Below, one piece after another: positions 43,205 to 52,400 of a DNA stretch of 64,000 nucleotides (within the stretch, counting starts at the first letter, position 1; each line of letters opens with the position of its first letter). The notes below the pieces were generated by a model. The model was not told the origin of the DNA, made no database searches, and saw only the letters and a list, made by a program, of their open reading frames with translations. Location of the stretch: NCBI GenBank assembly GCA_023150875.1, contig JAKLKC010000006.1, forward strand, positions 105,378-169,377, written 5' to 3'. The position numbers and the translations under genes were made by a program. Origin of the DNA: Myxococcota bacterium (GTDB lineage: Bacteria; Myxococcota_A; UBA796; UBA9615; JAKLKC01).

Positions 43205-43331
43205 GGTAGTGGAGCGCGCCGGCGGGACGCAAGGCGAGGGGGGCCGGTCGTGGCATGCGTCTTGTTTGTCGGGATCCGGCGACCGCGCCGACCCGTCGGT
43301 CGCGGGTCCACGACGTCCAGGAGGTCATGTC

Positions 43332-43820
43332 ATGCGTGCCGATCCGCGCCCCCGCTCCGACGGCCCCGGGAGCGGACTCGACCTCGGGGAGTGCCTGGAC
43401 CGCGTCACCCGGGACGTCAACCTGCTGGTGCGCCAGCACGTCGCCCTCGCCAAGGCCGAGATGAAGGACGAGGCCCGGAGGATCGGGCGATCCCTCGGCG
43501 CCCTGGCCGTGGCGGGCGCCCTCGCCCTGACGGGGTGGGTGGTGTTCTGCGTGGGCCTGGGGCTCCTGCTGGGCCTGGCGATCTCCCCCGAGCTGGGCCT
43601 GGTGGTGGTGGGCGCCATCAACCTGGTCGCGGCGGGAGCCCTCGCCTACGGGGCGGTCCGGGGCCTGCGGTCGGCGGACGCGGGCATGAAGGCCACGCGC
43701 GAGGAGGTGGACCGGGACCGGCTGCTGGTGGACCGGATCCGCGCCGACCTGGCCCGACCCGCCCCGCAAGGCGGCCTTCCGCCACCGGGACGGGAGCTGC
43801 CCGCGGGAGGGACGACATGA
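43332..43820 (+). CDS. Phage holin family / Holin-X-like membrane protein
   Basis: A 162-residue protein with a cytoplasmic coiled N-terminus (LDRVTRDVNLLVRQHVALAKAEMKDEARRIG) and two membrane helices (GALAVAGALALTGWVVFCVGLGLLLGLAI and LGLVVVGAINLVAAGALAYGAV), the layout of the Phage_holin_3_6/Holin-X family, whose chromosomal members are stress-related membrane proteins rather than phage lysis factors. AGGAGG lies about nine bases upstream of the ATG. First gene of a four-gene overlapping cluster. Confidence 0.85.
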   Translation: MRADPRPRSDGPGSGLDLGECLDRVTRDVNLLVRQHVALAKAEMKDEARRIGRSLGALAVAGALALTGWVVFCVGLGLLLGLAISPELGLVVVGAINLVAAGALAYGAVRGLRSADAGMKATREEVDRDRLLVDRIRADLARPAPQGGLPPPGRELPAGGTT

Positions 43821-44185
43821 CCGAGATCCGACGACGCGGGGATCCTCGTGATCCTGACCTGCCCGACGACCCCGCGCGGGACTCCGCGCTCCGCTCCGGC
43901 CCGCCGGTGGAGGGAGCCGGAGACGACATCGCCACCGTGCGCATGGCGATCGACGAGACCCGGTGGCGCCTCCGCCAGGACGTGACCGCCCTGGAGGCGG
44001 CGCTGCGGGACCGCCTCGACCCCCGGGTCCGGATCCGTCGCTCCCCTTGGGCGTTCCTGGCGGGGGCGCTGCTGGTCGGCCTCCTGGTCGGCCTCGCGCG
44101 CCGACAGCGCGGGGCCGTTCGCCTCACCGACACAACCTGGCTCATCGGGCCCCCGCGGGGACCCTGGAGAAGGACCACCCCATGA
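43817..44185 (+). CDS. DUF3618-like membrane protein
   Basis: A 122-residue protein with a charged N-terminus, a DUF3618-like segment (IATVRMAIDETRWRLRQDVTALEAAL: paired with the membrane) and one membrane helix (SPWAFLAGALLVGLLVGLA) followed by RRQR. Overlaps the Holin-X-like stop by four bases (ATGA). Such proteins commonly sit beside Holin-X-type genes and resemble YqjD/ElaB ribosome-associated membrane proteins in layout; function not proven. Confidence 0.8.
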   Translation: MTEIRRRGDPRDPDLPDDPARDSALRSGPPVEGAGDDIATVRMAIDETRWRLRQDVTALEAALRDRLDPRVRIRRSPWAFLAGALLVGLLVGLARRQRGAVRLTDTTWLIGPPRGPWRRTTP

Positions 44186-44610
44186 ACGTCATGAGCACCT
44201 GGAACCCCATGAACCCCCTCAACCGCCTCAACCCCCTCAGCCCGGTCCGGCGTATCGCCGTCCGCCCCCGCACCGCCTACGACGTGGGCAAGGGAGCCCT
44301 GAAGGTCCGCCAGGCCATGGAGAGCGCGGGGGAGTCCCTGTCGGAGCAGATCGACCGGATGGAGGACTACGTGGACCGCACCGAGTCCCGCAAGCTGGTC
44401 GGCGTCGGCTTCGCGATGATGGGGATCGGGATCGTCGTGGGCATGGTCCTGGGCGGCATCTTCGGCCGCCGCGCCGCCGAGCGGGAGGAGGAGCGCCGCG
44501 GATCCGCCGGCTACGGCGCCTACGGGGGCCTCCACGGGGAGTCCTACGGTCCGGGTTCCGAGCGCTCCGGCCGCCGCCACGAGGCGTCGGAACGGCGCGA
44601 GGAGACCTGA
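44182..44610 (+). CDS. Small membrane protein of the Holin-X/DUF3618 cluster
   Basis: A 142-residue product: an Asn/Pro-rich opening (MNVMSTWNPMNPLNRLNPLSP), an amphipathic helix (KGALKVRQAMESAGESLSEQIDRMEDYVDR), one membrane helix (LVGVGFAMMGIGIVVGMVLGGIFG) and a charged Gly/Tyr/Arg tail. Overlaps the DUF3618-like stop by four bases. No family recognised; context makes it part of the same envelope-stress cluster. Confidence 0.75.
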   Translation: MNVMSTWNPMNPLNRLNPLSPVRRIAVRPRTAYDVGKGALKVRQAMESAGESLSEQIDRMEDYVDRTESRKLVGVGFAMMGIGIVVGMVLGGIFGRRAAEREEERRGSAGYGAYGGLHGESYGPGSERSGRRHEASERREET

Positions 44611-44611
44611 G

Positions 44612-44983
44612 ATGGCACCGGAGCGGCGCGTGGAGTCCCCCCACGGAGGCGACACCCGGGGAGAGGGGCGCCACGTGCGGGTCCGCCCCCTGAAGGACAG
44701 GAGGGGGCGCGGCCCCGGCATGGCGGCGTGGAACGTCGACGCCGAGGTCATGGCGCTGCCGGAGAAGGGGGGACGGCTCGACCGCGCCTCGGCGGCCCTC
44801 GGGAGGCTCCGGGGCCGGCTCGAGGCGGGGATCCGGGAGCGGCCCGTGGCGGTGGTGGCGGCCCTCCTCGCCGCGGGATGGCTGGTGGGGCGCCTGGCCT
44901 CTTCCCGGAGGACGTGGGTGGTGCTGCCCGCGCCTCCCCCGTTGACGTGGCCGTCGGCGCGGCCTCCGGGCCGGATCCGGTAG
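44612..44983 (+). CDS. Small membrane protein closing the Holin-X/DUF3618 cluster
   Basis: A 123-residue, highly basic product with one membrane helix (ERPVAVVAALLAAGWLVGRLA) preceded by a DUF3618-like helix (LDRASAALGRLRGRLEAGIRERP) and followed by SSRR. It begins one base after the preceding stop. A perfect hairpin follows its stop. No further family signal. Confidence 0.7.
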   Translation: MAPERRVESPHGGDTRGEGRHVRVRPLKDRRGRGPGMAAWNVDAEVMALPEKGGRLDRASAALGRLRGRLEAGIRERPVAVVAALLAAGWLVGRLASSRRTWVVLPAPPPLTWPSARPPGRIR

Positions 44984-44990
44984 GAACGTC

Positions 44991-45027
44991 GCCCCGGGGC
45001 GGGGGTCCGATCCCCCCGCCCCGGGGC
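44991..45027 (+). terminator. Perfect 15-bp stem hairpin after the small membrane-protein cluster
   Basis: GCCCCGGGGCGGGGG (44991-45005), loop TCCGATC, then CCCCCGCCCCGGGGC (45013-45027): a perfect 15-bp all-G/C stem eight bases after the stop codon. No T-run follows, so it is either a high-GC terminator of the hairpin-only kind or an RNA-stabilising 3' structure. The MMPL promoter begins about 35 bases further on. Confidence 0.65.
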
Positions 45028-45060
45028 GGCCTCCGGCGTGCCACCGGGGGGCGGGTGGCG

Positions 45061-45066
45061 TAGACT
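45061..45066 (+). promoter_or_regulatory. -10 box TAGACT for a near-leaderless MMPL start
   Basis: TAGACT is followed by nine bases and then the ATG at 45076, predicting a leader of zero to three bases. It is the same hexamer used before the GTG at 14762. Confidence 0.45.
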
Positions 45067-45075
45067 CCCGCCCCG

Positions 45076-47589
45076 ATGAAGCCACCCCTCCTCTCGCGCC
45101 TCCACCGCGGCGCGGCCCGCCGGCCCTGGGGCGTGCTGTCCGCCCTCGGTGCCCTGCTGCTCTGCTGCCTCCTCCTGGCCCCCGGCCTGGTGGTGGACCA
45201 GGACATGCTCCGCCTCATGCCCGGCGGACCTCGCCGGGACGAGCTGCGGACCCTCGTCGACGACTTCACCCTCCTCTCCCAGGTGGTGCTGCACATCGAG
45301 GCGTCGGAGCCGGACGAGGACGGCCTCATCGCCGCCTCCGACGCCGCCGCCGCGCGCCTGAGGGCGAGCGGGGGCTTCCGGCGGGTCGAGGCCGGGCTGG
45401 ACCCCGACGAGAAGTTCAAGACCTGGGACGCGGTCTTCCCCCACCGCTTCCAGCTCGCCCCCCAGGAGGTCACCGCCGCGGCCCTGTCGGACGCCGGGCT
45501 GGCGCGGGCGATGTCACGGGTGCGGGACACCATGGCGAGCCCCGCCTCCGCCTTCTTCGAGGAGGCCCTGCTCCGGGACCCCCTGGAGCTGACCGAGGCG
45601 GCCCTGCGCGCCGCCCTCGCCCGAGGCAACGTCTTCGACGTGGACCTGGTCCGGGACCACCTGCTGTCCCGGGACCGGCGCCACGCCCTGGTGCTCGCCG
45701 TCCCCGAGGAGGCGGGTCTCGGCCTGGGCGCCGCCGTCGACGTCGCCGCCGCCGCCCGGGAGGCCGCCGCCGCCGCCCGGGAGGCCGCCCCCGGGATCCG
45801 CGCCGAGGCCCTGGGCGCGCCGGTCTACGCCGACGAGAGCGCCCGCGCCATCAAAAAGGACGTGTGGGCCTCCGTGCCCGTGTCCATCGCCGCCATCCTG
45901 GGGCTCCTGGTCCTGGTGCTCCGTGGCCCCCGGGGCGCGGGGGGGATGGGGACCGGGCTGCGCGCCGCGGTCCTCGTCTTCGTGCCGGCGGCGGGGGGCG
46001 CCCTGGTCGCCCTGGGGACCCTGGCGGCGGCGACGGGGACCATCCACGGCGTCAGCCTCGCCTTCGGCGCCGCCCTGGTGGGGGTCTCCGTGGACTACGG
46101 GGTCCACCTGGTGGTCCACACGCGCCGCCGCCGCGCCATGGGCGGTCCGGACCTGGCGGTCGCCAGCGCCGTCGGCGAGACCTCGAGGAGCCTCGTCACC
46201 GGACTGCTCACCACCCTGGCCGCCTTCGGGATCCTGCTCCTGTCGCCCTCCACGGGCATGAGGGAGCTGGGCCTCTTCGCCGTCGCCGGAGTCTTCGGGG
46301 CCTTCGTGCTGGCGGTGGTGGCGGTGCCCCTGCTCTATCCCCGGTGGGTGGACCGGGTCGCGGCGCCCCGGGAGTTCCCCGAGCCCCTGGGGGACCCCAT
46401 CGCCCGGGCCGCGGGCCTCGCCGCCCGGCACCGCCGGGTCACGCTGGCCCTCTTCGCCGCCTTCGGCCTGGGCTCCGCCGTCGCGGCTTCCGGCGTGGAC
46501 TTCGACGGTGACATCCGCAACCTCGACAGCCGCTCGGAGGCGTTGCAGCAGGCCGAGAAGCGCCTCCAGGACGCCTTTGGCGCCGCCGGGACCGCGGGGG
46601 TGGTCATCGCCGCCGGGGAGGACGTCGACGCCGCCCTGGCGCGCAACGACCTCGTCCACGACATCCTCGCCCGGGAGGGCCCGGCCGCCGAGGTCACGGC
46701 GGTGGCCTCCCTCTCGGGGATCCTGCCGTCGGCGGGGCGCCAGGCGAGCCGCGTCGCCGCCGCCCTGGCCGCCGCCGGCCCCGATCCGGGTGCGCGCCTC
46801 GCCGCCGCGGCGACGGGGGCGGGCCTCGTCCCCGGGGCCTTCGCCCCCTTCCTCGCCGACCTCGACGCCCTGCGGGCGGGCGCGGCGCCGCCCCTGCGCC
46901 CGGGGGACCTGGCCGGCACCGCCCTCCAGTCCCTGGTGGAGGCGCGGATCTCGGAGAAGGAGGGGTCCGCGAAGGTGCTCACCCTGGTGGACCTCCCCCC
47001 CCGCATGGACGACCTGGGCGCCTTCCCGCCCGCGCTGGAGGCGTCGCTCCGGCAGGTCCCGGGGACGGTGGTGTTCTCGTGGGCGGGGCTGGCCAACGAG
47101 GTCATCGCCCAGGTCCGGCACGACCTGGCGCGCCTGCTGGCCGTCGGGCTCGCCGGGGTGGCCGCCCTGCTGCTGATGACCTACCGCCGCCCGGGGCCGG
47201 CGCTGCGGGCCCTCCTCCCCAGCGCCCTGGCCCTGGTGGCGGTGGCCGCCTGGCTGTCGATGCGGGGGATCGGATTCAACCTGGCCAACGCGTGCTCGGT
47301 GGTGCTGATCCTGGGGATGGGGGTGGACTACGGGATCTTCGTGGTGGACGCCCTCGCCCGGGGAGACGTGGAGGAGGAGCTCCGGGGCACCGGGAGCAGC
47401 GTCGCCATCTCGGCGCTGACCACGGTCCTGGGCTTCGGCAGCATGGCGACGTCCAGCAACGGCGCGGTGGCGAGCCTGGGGGAGGCCATCATCGTCGGCC
47501 TGACCACCGCGGCGGCCGCCTCGCTCCTCCTCCTGCCCGCCCTGGAGCCCCGCCGGGCGGCCCGCGGGGCCGGCGAGCGGGCCGCTTGA
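45076..47589 (+). CDS. MMPL/RND-superfamily exporter
   Basis: An 837-residue transporter with two repeated halves, each a membrane helix, a large periplasmic domain and five further helices. Helix 1 is LSALGALLLCCLLLAPGLVV; the first bundle includes VSIAAILGLLVLVLRG, FGAALVGVSVDYGVHLVVHTRRRR and GLLTTLAAFGILLLSPSTGMRELGLFA; the second has the matching VLILGMGVDYGIFVVDALARG and ALTTVLGFGSMATSSNGAVASLG. This fits MMPL lipid exporters of the HpnN type. The TTGA overlap with the following acyltransferase supports a lipid substrate. Confidence 0.92.
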   Translation: MKPPLLSRLHRGAARRPWGVLSALGALLLCCLLLAPGLVVDQDMLRLMPGGPRRDELRTLVDDFTLLSQVVLHIEASEPDEDGLIAASDAAAARLRASGGFRRVEAGLDPDEKFKTWDAVFPHRFQLAPQEVTAAALSDAGLARAMSRVRDTMASPASAFFEEALLRDPLELTEAALRAALARGNVFDVDLVRDHLLSRDRRHALVLAVPEEAGLGLGAAVDVAAAAREAAAAAREAAPGIRAEALGAPVYADESARAIKKDVWASVPVSIAAILGLLVLVLRGPRGAGGMGTGLRAAVLVFVPAAGGALVALGTLAAATGTIHGVSLAFGAALVGVSVDYGVHLVVHTRRRRAMGGPDLAVASAVGETSRSLVTGLLTTLAAFGILLLSPSTGMRELGLFAVAGVFGAFVLAVVAVPLLYPRWVDRVAAPREFPEPLGDPIARAAGLAARHRRVTLALFAAFGLGSAVAASGVDFDGDIRNLDSRSEALQQAEKRLQDAFGAAGTAGVVIAAGEDVDAALARNDLVHDILAREGPAAEVTAVASLSGILPSAGRQASRVAAALAAAGPDPGARLAAAATGAGLVPGAFAPFLADLDALRAGAAPPLRPGDLAGTALQSLVEARISEKEGSAKVLTLVDLPPRMDDLGAFPPALEASLRQVPGTVVFSWAGLANEVIAQVRHDLARLLAVGLAGVAALLLMTYRRPGPALRALLPSALALVAVAAWLSMRGIGFNLANACSVVLILGMGVDYGIFVVDALARGDVEEELRGTGSSVAISALTTVLGFGSMATSSNGAVASLGEAIIVGLTTAAAASLLLLPALEPRRAARGAGERAA

Positions 47590-48410
47590 GCGGTCTCCCC
47601 GCGGGGGCCCCCCCGGCCGGCGGCCCACCCTCCCCCGCCTCCCGCCCCGGTGTCGGCCTCGCGTCGCGGGTGGCCACCGTCGTGTGCTGGACCCAGATGG
47701 CGGTCCACAGCTTCCTCATGTGCGTCGCGGGGCTGGCGTGGGCCTGGACGCTGGGACGCCTCGTGGACCCCGACCGCACGGTGCCGCCCCGCCTCGCGGT
47801 CTTCTTCCTGGGGTGGCTGTCGTTCCGGGTGGTCCCCTTCCAGAGGGTGAGGGTCGAGGGGCGGGAGCACCTGCCCCGCCGGGGGGCCTTCCTGCTGGTC
47901 GCCAACCACCGCTCCCTCATGGACACCCCCGCGGTGCTGGCCCTGGGCCAGCCCCTCAAGTGGATCGCCCACCGCCGCTTCCTGGCGATGCCGCTGGTGG
48001 GATGGTTCCTGCGCGCCTGCGGCGACGTGGGAGTGGACCCCGGCAGCCCCCTCGGGGGGGGAGAGGCCCCCGCCCGGGAGGTCCTGGCGTGGCTGGCCCG
48101 GGGCCGCCCCGTGGCGGTCTATCCCGAGGGGACGAGGTCCCTGGACGGCAGGGTGGGCCGCTTCCGCCCCGGCGTCTTCCGCCTCGCGGCCCGGGCCGGC
48201 GTGCCCGTGGTCCCGGTGGCGGTCTCGGGCACCGAGGTCCTCCTCCCCGCCCGGCGCCTGGCCTCGGCGGTCCCCTCCTTCCGGCCCGTCACCGTCCGCG
48301 TCCGGGCCCTGCCTCCCCTGAGCCCCGCGGACCATCCCGGCCCGGAGGCCCTGGCGTCGGCCGCCCGCGCGGCGATCGTCGCGGCGCTGGCGGAGCTGGA
48401 GGGCGGCTGA
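47586..48410 (+). CDS. 1-acyl-sn-glycerol-3-phosphate acyltransferase (PlsC family)
   Basis: The 274-residue product carries the PlsC motifs: NHRSLMD (HX4D), KWIAHRRFLAMPLVGWFLRACGDVGVD and VAVYPEGTRSLDG, plus PVVPVAVSGTEVLLP. A membrane helix precedes the domain (MAVHSFLMCVAGLAWAWTLG). The TTG at 47586 overlaps the exporter stop by four bases; a GTG near 47670 could be used instead. Transfers an acyl chain onto lysophosphatidate or a similar acceptor at the inner membrane, likely supplying or modifying the lipid handled by the MMPL exporter (inference). Confidence 0.9.
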   Translation: MSGLPAGAPPAGGPPSPASRPGVGLASRVATVVCWTQMAVHSFLMCVAGLAWAWTLGRLVDPDRTVPPRLAVFFLGWLSFRVVPFQRVRVEGREHLPRRGAFLLVANHRSLMDTPAVLALGQPLKWIAHRRFLAMPLVGWFLRACGDVGVDPGSPLGGGEAPAREVLAWLARGRPVAVYPEGTRSLDGRVGRFRPGVFRLAARAGVPVVPVAVSGTEVLLPARRLASAVPSFRPVTVRVRALPPLSPADHPGPEALASAARAAIVAALAELEGG

Positions 48411-48550
48411 CCGTCCGCGCGGATCCCCCCTGGCCACCCCCGGGCGGCCGATTACAGTCCCTGCCGGCGCGCCGGGGAGCCCGGACGCGCGGAGGCGGAC
48501 CCTCCCGCTCCGCATGGCGCGGGCCGGGGGGGGCGCCCAGGAAGGCGGCC

Positions 48551-48760
48551 GTGACGTTCTTCGACCCCACCGAGAGCTTCGCCGATCCGGCGGACTCCCA
48601 GACGCTCCTGGCGTTGCTGGCCTGCTTCGCCCCCGCCGAGGAGGTGCCCGAGGTGGATGACGGGGGAGCCGCCGACCTGCGGGAGCTGGACTGCGTCGCC
48701 TACCTGGAGGCCATGGGCGAGGGGGCGCCTCGCCTCGACTTCGCGCCCGCCCGGGCGTAG
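48551..48760 (+). CDS. Small acidic ORF of unknown function
   Basis: A 69-codon frame from GTG: FFDPTESFADPADSQTLLAL...CFAPAEEVPEVDDGGAADLR...DCVAYLEAMGEGAPRLDF. Its composition (acidic, with amphipathic helices and no low-complexity runs) looks protein-like, and it fills the gap between the acyltransferase and the parvulin gene. A possible -10 box (TACAGT) lies near 48454. I know no family and there is no ribosome-binding site, so this is tentative. Confidence 0.4.
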   Translation: MTFFDPTESFADPADSQTLLALLACFAPAEEVPEVDDGGAADLRELDCVAYLEAMGEGAPRLDFAPARA

Positions 48761-48788
48761 CCTGCGGCGCCCACCGCCGGAGGAGCCC

Positions 48789-49376
48789 ATGCACCGCCCG
48801 ACCGCCCCCGCCGTCCTCGCCCTGGTCCTCGCCGCCGCCGCCTGCCGCACGCCGGGGGACACCCCCGAAGCCGGCGAGGAGCGGACCCCCACGGCCCCCG
48901 CCCCGACCGAACCGCCGCCGCCCCAGGCGGGGGGGATCGAGGCGGCTCCCCAGGCCGCGCCGGGCCCTGCCGCAGGGCAGGCCCAGGGGACGCCCACCGT
49001 GGAGTCCAGCGAGGTCCTGGCCCGGGAGCCCGTCACCGCCGAGGCCGCCGTCAAGCACGTCCTGATCGCCTGGGCCGACCTCGCGCCGGCGTTCCGCGGG
49101 GGGATCGACCCCCGCGCCGTCGCCCGCTCCCAAGCGGACGCGGACCGCCTCGCCCTGGAGATCGCCGAGAAGGCCCGCTCCGGCGCGGACTTCGACGCCC
49201 TGATGAGGGAGCACAGCGAGGACCCCGGCAGCGCCGCCGAAGCCACGGCCTACACGGTCACCGCCGACGCCCCCTTCGTGCCCTCGTTCAAGGCCATGGC
49301 CCTGCGGCTGAAGCCCGGCGAGGTCGGGATCGTGCGGTCCCCCTTCGGCTGGCACGTCATGAAGCGCACCGCCTGA
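48789..49376 (+). CDS. PpiC/parvulin-type peptidyl-prolyl isomerase lipoprotein
   Basis: A 195-residue product with lipoprotein signal (APAVLALVLAAAAC), a Pro/Ala-rich linker of about 55 residues, and a C-terminal parvulin domain (AVKHVLIAWAD, ARSGADFDALMREHSEDPGS, FKAMALRLKPGEVGIVRSPFGWHVMKR). The His-Val-Leu-Ile and FGWHV strands are the usual parvulin landmarks; the SD(D)PGSA stretch is SEDPGSA. Folding catalyst for envelope proteins. GGAGGAG lies four bases upstream of the ATG. Confidence 0.9.
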   Translation: MHRPTAPAVLALVLAAAACRTPGDTPEAGEERTPTAPAPTEPPPPQAGGIEAAPQAAPGPAAGQAQGTPTVESSEVLAREPVTAEAAVKHVLIAWADLAPAFRGGIDPRAVARSQADADRLALEIAEKARSGADFDALMREHSEDPGSAAEATAYTVTADAPFVPSFKAMALRLKPGEVGIVRSPFGWHVMKRTA

Positions 49377-49401
49377 GCCTCTGCGGGCACACCGCCTGAG
49401 C

Positions 49402-49407
49402 TACACT
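49402..49407 (+). promoter_or_regulatory. Possible -10 box TACACT of the metalloprotease gene
   Basis: GAGCTACACTGCG lies in the gap between the parvulin stop and the metalloprotease start and would give a leader of about 50 bases. No clear -35. Confidence 0.4.
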
Positions 49408-49463
49408 GCGACGGTCCGAAGTGGTGCAGGGCGCCCCGGCGCGCCGACCCGAGAGCCCGTCCC

Positions 49464-52400
49464 ATGTCCCCGAACCCTCCCCCGAGGGGCCTCCCATCCG
49501 GGCGGTCCCGCGCCGTCCTCGTCGCCACCACCGTGGCGCTGCCCCTCGCGCTCGCGGCCACCGCCCTCGCCTACGCGCCGCGGCTGGACCGCCGGGACCC
49601 GGACGCGGGCTCCCCCACCCGGCACCTCTCCCGCCAGCCCGCGGTCCAGGGGCGGCTCTCGGCCTCCCGCCCCGAGTGGCGCGACTTCGTCGCCCGGCAC
49701 GGCCGGGGCTGGTTCGCCCGCTTCGACGAGGCGACGGGCTGGCCGGTGCGGGTGCTGGGTCCGGGCCTCGCGATCCCCGCCCACGATCCCTCGGATCCCC
49801 GCGCCGTGGAAGCGGCCCTGCGGCCCCTGCTCCGCGCCGAGGAGGCCCTGCTGGGTCCCGCGGCCGACCTGGTGTTGGACGAGACCTGGACCGACGGCGA
49901 GAGGACCCTGGCCTGGTTCCGCCAGGTCCACCGGGGGACCCCCGTGGAGGGAGGCGGCGTCGGGCTGCTGCTCCACCACGGGCGGGTGGTCTCCCTGGAC
50001 GTCCGCACCTGGCGCGGCGCCTTCCCCGATCCCGCGGAGAGCGTCGTGGACGGCCGGGACGCCCTCCGGATCGCCCTGGAGGCCTCCGACGACCCCCGGG
50101 CCGAGGTCCTGGACCCCGGGGTGCGGACCTGGCTCGCCGTCCCCGACGGTGGACGCCCCCGCCTCGCCCTCTGTTGGAAGTCCCGCCTGGACAGCGACTT
50201 CGAGCAGGCGAGCTGGATCACCTGGGTCGACGCCTCCAGCGGCGAGATCGCCTGGCGCGAGGACGCCCGGCGCCACGCGGTCCAGGGGACCGTCCTGGGG
50301 CAGTACGAGGAGCGCACCGTCGGCGACGCCCTGCTCACGGGCGCGATGAAGGGCACCACCGTCGCCAGCGCCGCCGGGGACTCCACCGAGACCGGCGCGG
50401 ACGGCGCCTTTTCGCTCCCGGGCGAGGAGGACACCGACCTCCGGAGCGTCCTGTCGGGCTCCTGGCTCGACATGAGGACGTACGGAGGGTGGGGGCCGGG
50501 GGCGACTCCCGAGCAGGAGTTCCCCGGAACCGTCGGGGCTCCCTCGGACCTGGAGTGGGAGCCCGGGGACGCGAGCTACGCCTCGCTGGACGTCTTCTTC
50601 CACACCAACGTCGCCCGGGACCACACCCTGCTCCGGGACCCCGCCTTCGAGTCGAAGTGGGCGCGGGTCACCGCCACGACCGACATCACCAGCGGCCGCT
50701 GCAACGCCTACTACAGCTCCGGGACCATCAACTTCTACGCCGAGGGGGACGGCTGCGAGGACTTCGGGCGGATCGCCGACGTCGTGTACCACGAGTACGG
50801 CCACGGTCTGCACGACTACCAGATCGTCACCGGGAGCTTCGACGGCGCGCTGAGCGAGGGCTCGGCGGACTACCTCTCGGCCACCATCAACGACGACCCC
50901 TACATGGCCATCGGCGCCTACGGGCCGGGCACCTGGATCCGCGAGCTGGACACCGACAAGCGCTACCCCGACGACATCGTGGGGGAGGTCCACGCCGACG
51001 GCCTGATCTGGGGCAGCGCCATGTGGGACCTGCGGGAGCGGCTGATCGACCTCTACGGCGAGGACGACGGGACCTGGCACTCGGACCAACTCTTCCTGGG
51101 GGCGCTGCGGGGGGGACCGTCCATCACCACCGCCTTCGATGCCCTGGTGCCCTGGGACGACGACGACGGGGACCTGGGGAACGGCACCCCGAACCTGTGC
51201 CTGATCTCCGAGGTCTTCGACGACCACGGGATCGGGCCCGGCCCCCTGGGCTGGTTCGACTTCGCCCACGAGCCCCTGGCGGACGCGCCCTCGTCGGCGA
51301 CCTCCTACCCCGTCGAGGCCACGTTCGCCCCGCTGAGCCCCGAGTGCTCGGCGTTCGACCCGGACGGAGTGCGGGTGGAGTGGACCCTGGACCCCGAGGC
51401 GGGCCCGTGGGAGGCTGCCCCCCTGGCTCCCGTCGGCGGCGACCTCTACGCCGGCGAGATCCCGCGCCACCCCGCCCTGAGCCGGGTCTACTACCGGATC
51501 GCCGCGGCCGACGCCGCGGGGGACACCCTGTTCAGCTCCGACGGCGGGGATCCGCCGGAGGTCTTCTCGTTCCTGGTGGGGGACCTGGCCCCGGTGTGGT
51601 GCGACGACCTGGAGGGGGACGTCTCGGGCTGGCTCCACGGCCAGGGCTGGAGCCCCCCGGCGGACGGATCGCCCCCACCCGAGGGGGACGAGTGGGAGTG
51701 GGGGGAGCCCCAGGGCCTGGCCGACGACCCGGCCGGGGCCTTCTCGGGCACCCACGCCTGGGGCACGGACCTGGGGCTGGTGGAGGGTGCGGACGGGCTC
51801 TACGAGCCGAACCGGACCAGCTTCCTCCAGTCGCCGGGGTGGACGGCGGTGGACGTCTGGCATCCCCGCGTCCAGTACCGCCGCTGGGGCCAGTTCGAGG
51901 ACGGCTACTACGACGACGCCTACCTGCGGGTGAACGGTACGAGGGTCTGGAGGAACGCCGCGTCCAGCTTCGGCGGGGTCGCCGACCTCGACGACCGCTG
52001 GGTCCTCCACGACGTCCCCCTGGACGGCCTGCTGGACGGCTCGGGTGTCTTCACGCTGCTGTGGCAGCTCCGCACCGATCCGGGGCTGGAGTTCGGCGGT
52101 TGGAACATCGACGACGTCTGCCTGGTGACCCTGGACGACCTGGACCGCCACTTCGGCCCCGAGGACCTGGACGCCAGCGACGGCGAGGACTCCCGCAGCA
52201 CGGTGACGTTCACCGAGCCCTGGGTGGGACACCTGAGCGCGGTCCGCCTGGTGCGGGGGGACGTGGACTGGCCGGCGGGCCCGGGCGACGGGGTGGTGGT
52301 GTGGGAGGACCTCGCCCCCGAGCCGGGGCGGGCGGTGGAAGTGGTGGACGAGGGCCTGGTGAACGGAGTGACCTACTACTACGCGGCCTTCGGCGCCGAC

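Noticed and set aside
43332..44983. Prophage remnant because of the holin-like gene
   Set aside because: No other phage genes are present; Holin-X/DUF3618-type clusters are common chromosomal stress-membrane genes.
48452..49246. Minus-strand 264-codon frame opposite the parvulin gene
   Set aside because: Ala/Arg/Gly/Ser-rich without motifs, antisense to a gene with a lipobox, linker and parvulin domain.
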